Positions 12,835 through 13,513 of a stretch of DNA of 13,513 bases are shown here, one piece after another (the first letter of the stretch is position 1; each line of letters starts with the position of its first letter). The translations under genes and the position numbers were made by a program. A model generated the notes under the pieces. The model saw nothing but the letters and a program-made list of their open reading frames with translations, was not told where the DNA came from and searched no databases. Source of the stretch: Collinsella sp. (lineage in GTDB: Bacteria > Actinomycetota > Coriobacteriia > Coriobacteriales > Coriobacteriaceae); contig DXZV01000034.1 in assembly GCA_019419485.1 (NCBI GenBank), positions 1 through 13,513 on the forward strand, in the 5' to 3' direction.

Positions 12835-12840
12835 AACCTC

Positions 12841-13513
12841 CTAGCCGCCCAGGTAGGCTTTACGCACGTTATCGTCGTGCAGCAGTTCTTGGCCGGTGCC
12901 GGTCATGGTGATCTTGCCGGTCTCGAGCACGTAGCCGCGTGTGGCGATGGAAAGAGCCATCTGTGCGTTTTGCTCGACCAGGAGCACCGTGGTGCCGGCC
13001 TTGTGCAGGTCCTCGACAATTTGGAAGATCTGTTCGATCAGAATCGGCGCCAGACCCATGGAGGGTTCGTCGAGCATGAGCAGCTTAGGGTTACTCATAA
13101 GGGCGCGGCCCATAACGAGCATCTGCTGCTCGCCGCCCGAAAGGGTACCGGCGACCTGGCGACGACGCTCCTTCAGGCGCGGGAACTGCTCGTAGACGCG
13201 CTCGAGGCCCGGAGCCACCGTTGACTTGGGCTGCGTATAGGCACCCATTTCCAGGTTCTCCTCGACCGTCATCTGCAAAAAGGCACGACGACCCTCGGGC
13301 ACCTGAGCCAGGCCCTTACCAACCAGCTTGTCGGCGGGCGTATGGGTAATGTCCTCGCCCATAAACTTGATGGAGCCGGTCTTAGAGCGCAGCAGGCCCG
13401 AGACGGTCTTGAGCGTCGTGGACTTGCCGGCACCGTTGGCGCCAATCAGGGCCACGATCTCACCCTCGTTGACGTTAAAGGAGATGTCCTTAATGGCGTG
13501 GATGGCGCCGTAC
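12841..13513 (-). CDS. livF: Branched-chain amino-acid ABC transporter ATP-binding protein LivF (5' end outside the window)
   Basis: ATPase subunit of a high-affinity branched-chain amino-acid (or related amide/amino-acid) importer, acting at the inner face of the membrane with LivG, LivH, LivM and a binding protein. 223 codons are visible. The frame is open to the right edge and reads YGAIHAIKDISFNVNEGEIV before the Walker A GANGAGKST, so the true start lies beyond 13513. In order follow PEGRRAFLQMTVEENLEMGAY (Q-loop region typical of LivF), LSGGEQQML (signature), LLMLDEPSMGLAP (Walker B), VEQNAQMAL (H-loop region) and the LivF-type C-terminus VRKAYLGG. Only about a dozen residues should be missing. 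livG, livM and livH are expected to the right. Confidence 0.93.
   Translation of the reverse strand, partial: YGAIHAIKDISFNVNEGEIVALIGANGAGKSTTLKTVSGLLRSKTGSIKFMGEDITHTPADKLVGKGLAQVPEGRRAFLQMTVEENLEMGAYTQPKSTVAPGLERVYEQFPRLKERRRQVAGTLSGGEQQMLVMGRALMSNPKLLMLDEPSMGLAPILIEQIFQIVEDLHKAGTTVLLVEQNAQMALSIATRGYVLETGKITMTGTGQELLHDDNVRKAYLGG

Larger units (their letters stand above)
12331..12840. other. Degraded mobile-element region between the padR operon and livF
   Basis: No intact gene is supported in these 510 bases. Fragmentary coding similarity is visible on both strands: ParB-like on the minus strand in the left half, IS110 transposase-like on the plus strand in the right half, with frames broken in each. 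The right end is the terminator-like hairpin of livF. This suggests one or more insertions followed by decay. Confidence 0.65.

Overview
The window reads as chromosomal DNA of a high-GC Actinomycetota gut bacterium of the Coriobacteriia, most likely Collinsella or a close relative. This is judged from GC-rich codon use, gene order and protein character; no database search was possible. Nearly every base belongs to a recognisable gene, and most genes lie on the minus strand.

Layout, left to right. (1) 1-236 (-): the N-terminal part of a protein running off the left edge, tentatively transglutaminase-like. (2) 237-550: a gene-free stretch holding two copies of a ~90-bp repeat; the second copy is part of a long hairpin directly behind fba. 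(3) 551-1417 (-): class II fructose-bisphosphate aldolase with its own extended -10 promoter. (4) 1613-8044 (-): a DNA-repair/stringent-response block transcribed in the order recJ-helicase fusion, rel, metallo-beta-lactamase-fold hydrolase. recJ and rel are 15 bp apart; rel and the hydrolase are separated by a perfect 12-bp hairpin. A possible 21-codon leader ORF overlaps the recJ start. (5) 8321-9319 (+): a bile acid:sodium symporter (BASS) family membrane protein, divergent from recJ. (6) 9350-10828 (-): cutC followed by a translationally coupled galactose-1-phosphate uridylyltransferase-like/DUF4931-like protein. (7) 10868-11112: an intergenic region packed with small palindromes, then a near-consensus promoter overlapped by dyads. 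(8) 11113-12330 (+): a PadR regulator, a HAAS/DUF1700 membrane protein and a short, apparently truncated DUF4097-type protein. (9) 12331-12840: a stretch of degraded mobile-element DNA, with a ParB-like fragment on the minus strand and an IS110-family transposase C-terminal fragment on the plus strand, itself interrupted by a segment with an inverted repeat. (10) 12841-13513 (-): most of livF, the branched-chain amino-acid ABC transporter ATPase, running off the right edge and ending at a strong hairpin.

How the genes fit together: the central block links RecJ-type single-strand exonuclease and helicase activity with (p)ppGpp metabolism, resembling the recJ-apt-rel-hydrolase order of many Firmicutes but without apt. 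The PadR/HAAS/DUF4097 operon looks like an autoregulated envelope-related cassette whose last gene has lost its 3' part next to transposon debris. I see no CRISPR array, defence island, phage, tRNA or rRNA. The most distinctive items are the recJ-helicase fusion with its possible leader ORF, the PadR operator architecture, and the scar between the cassette and livF.
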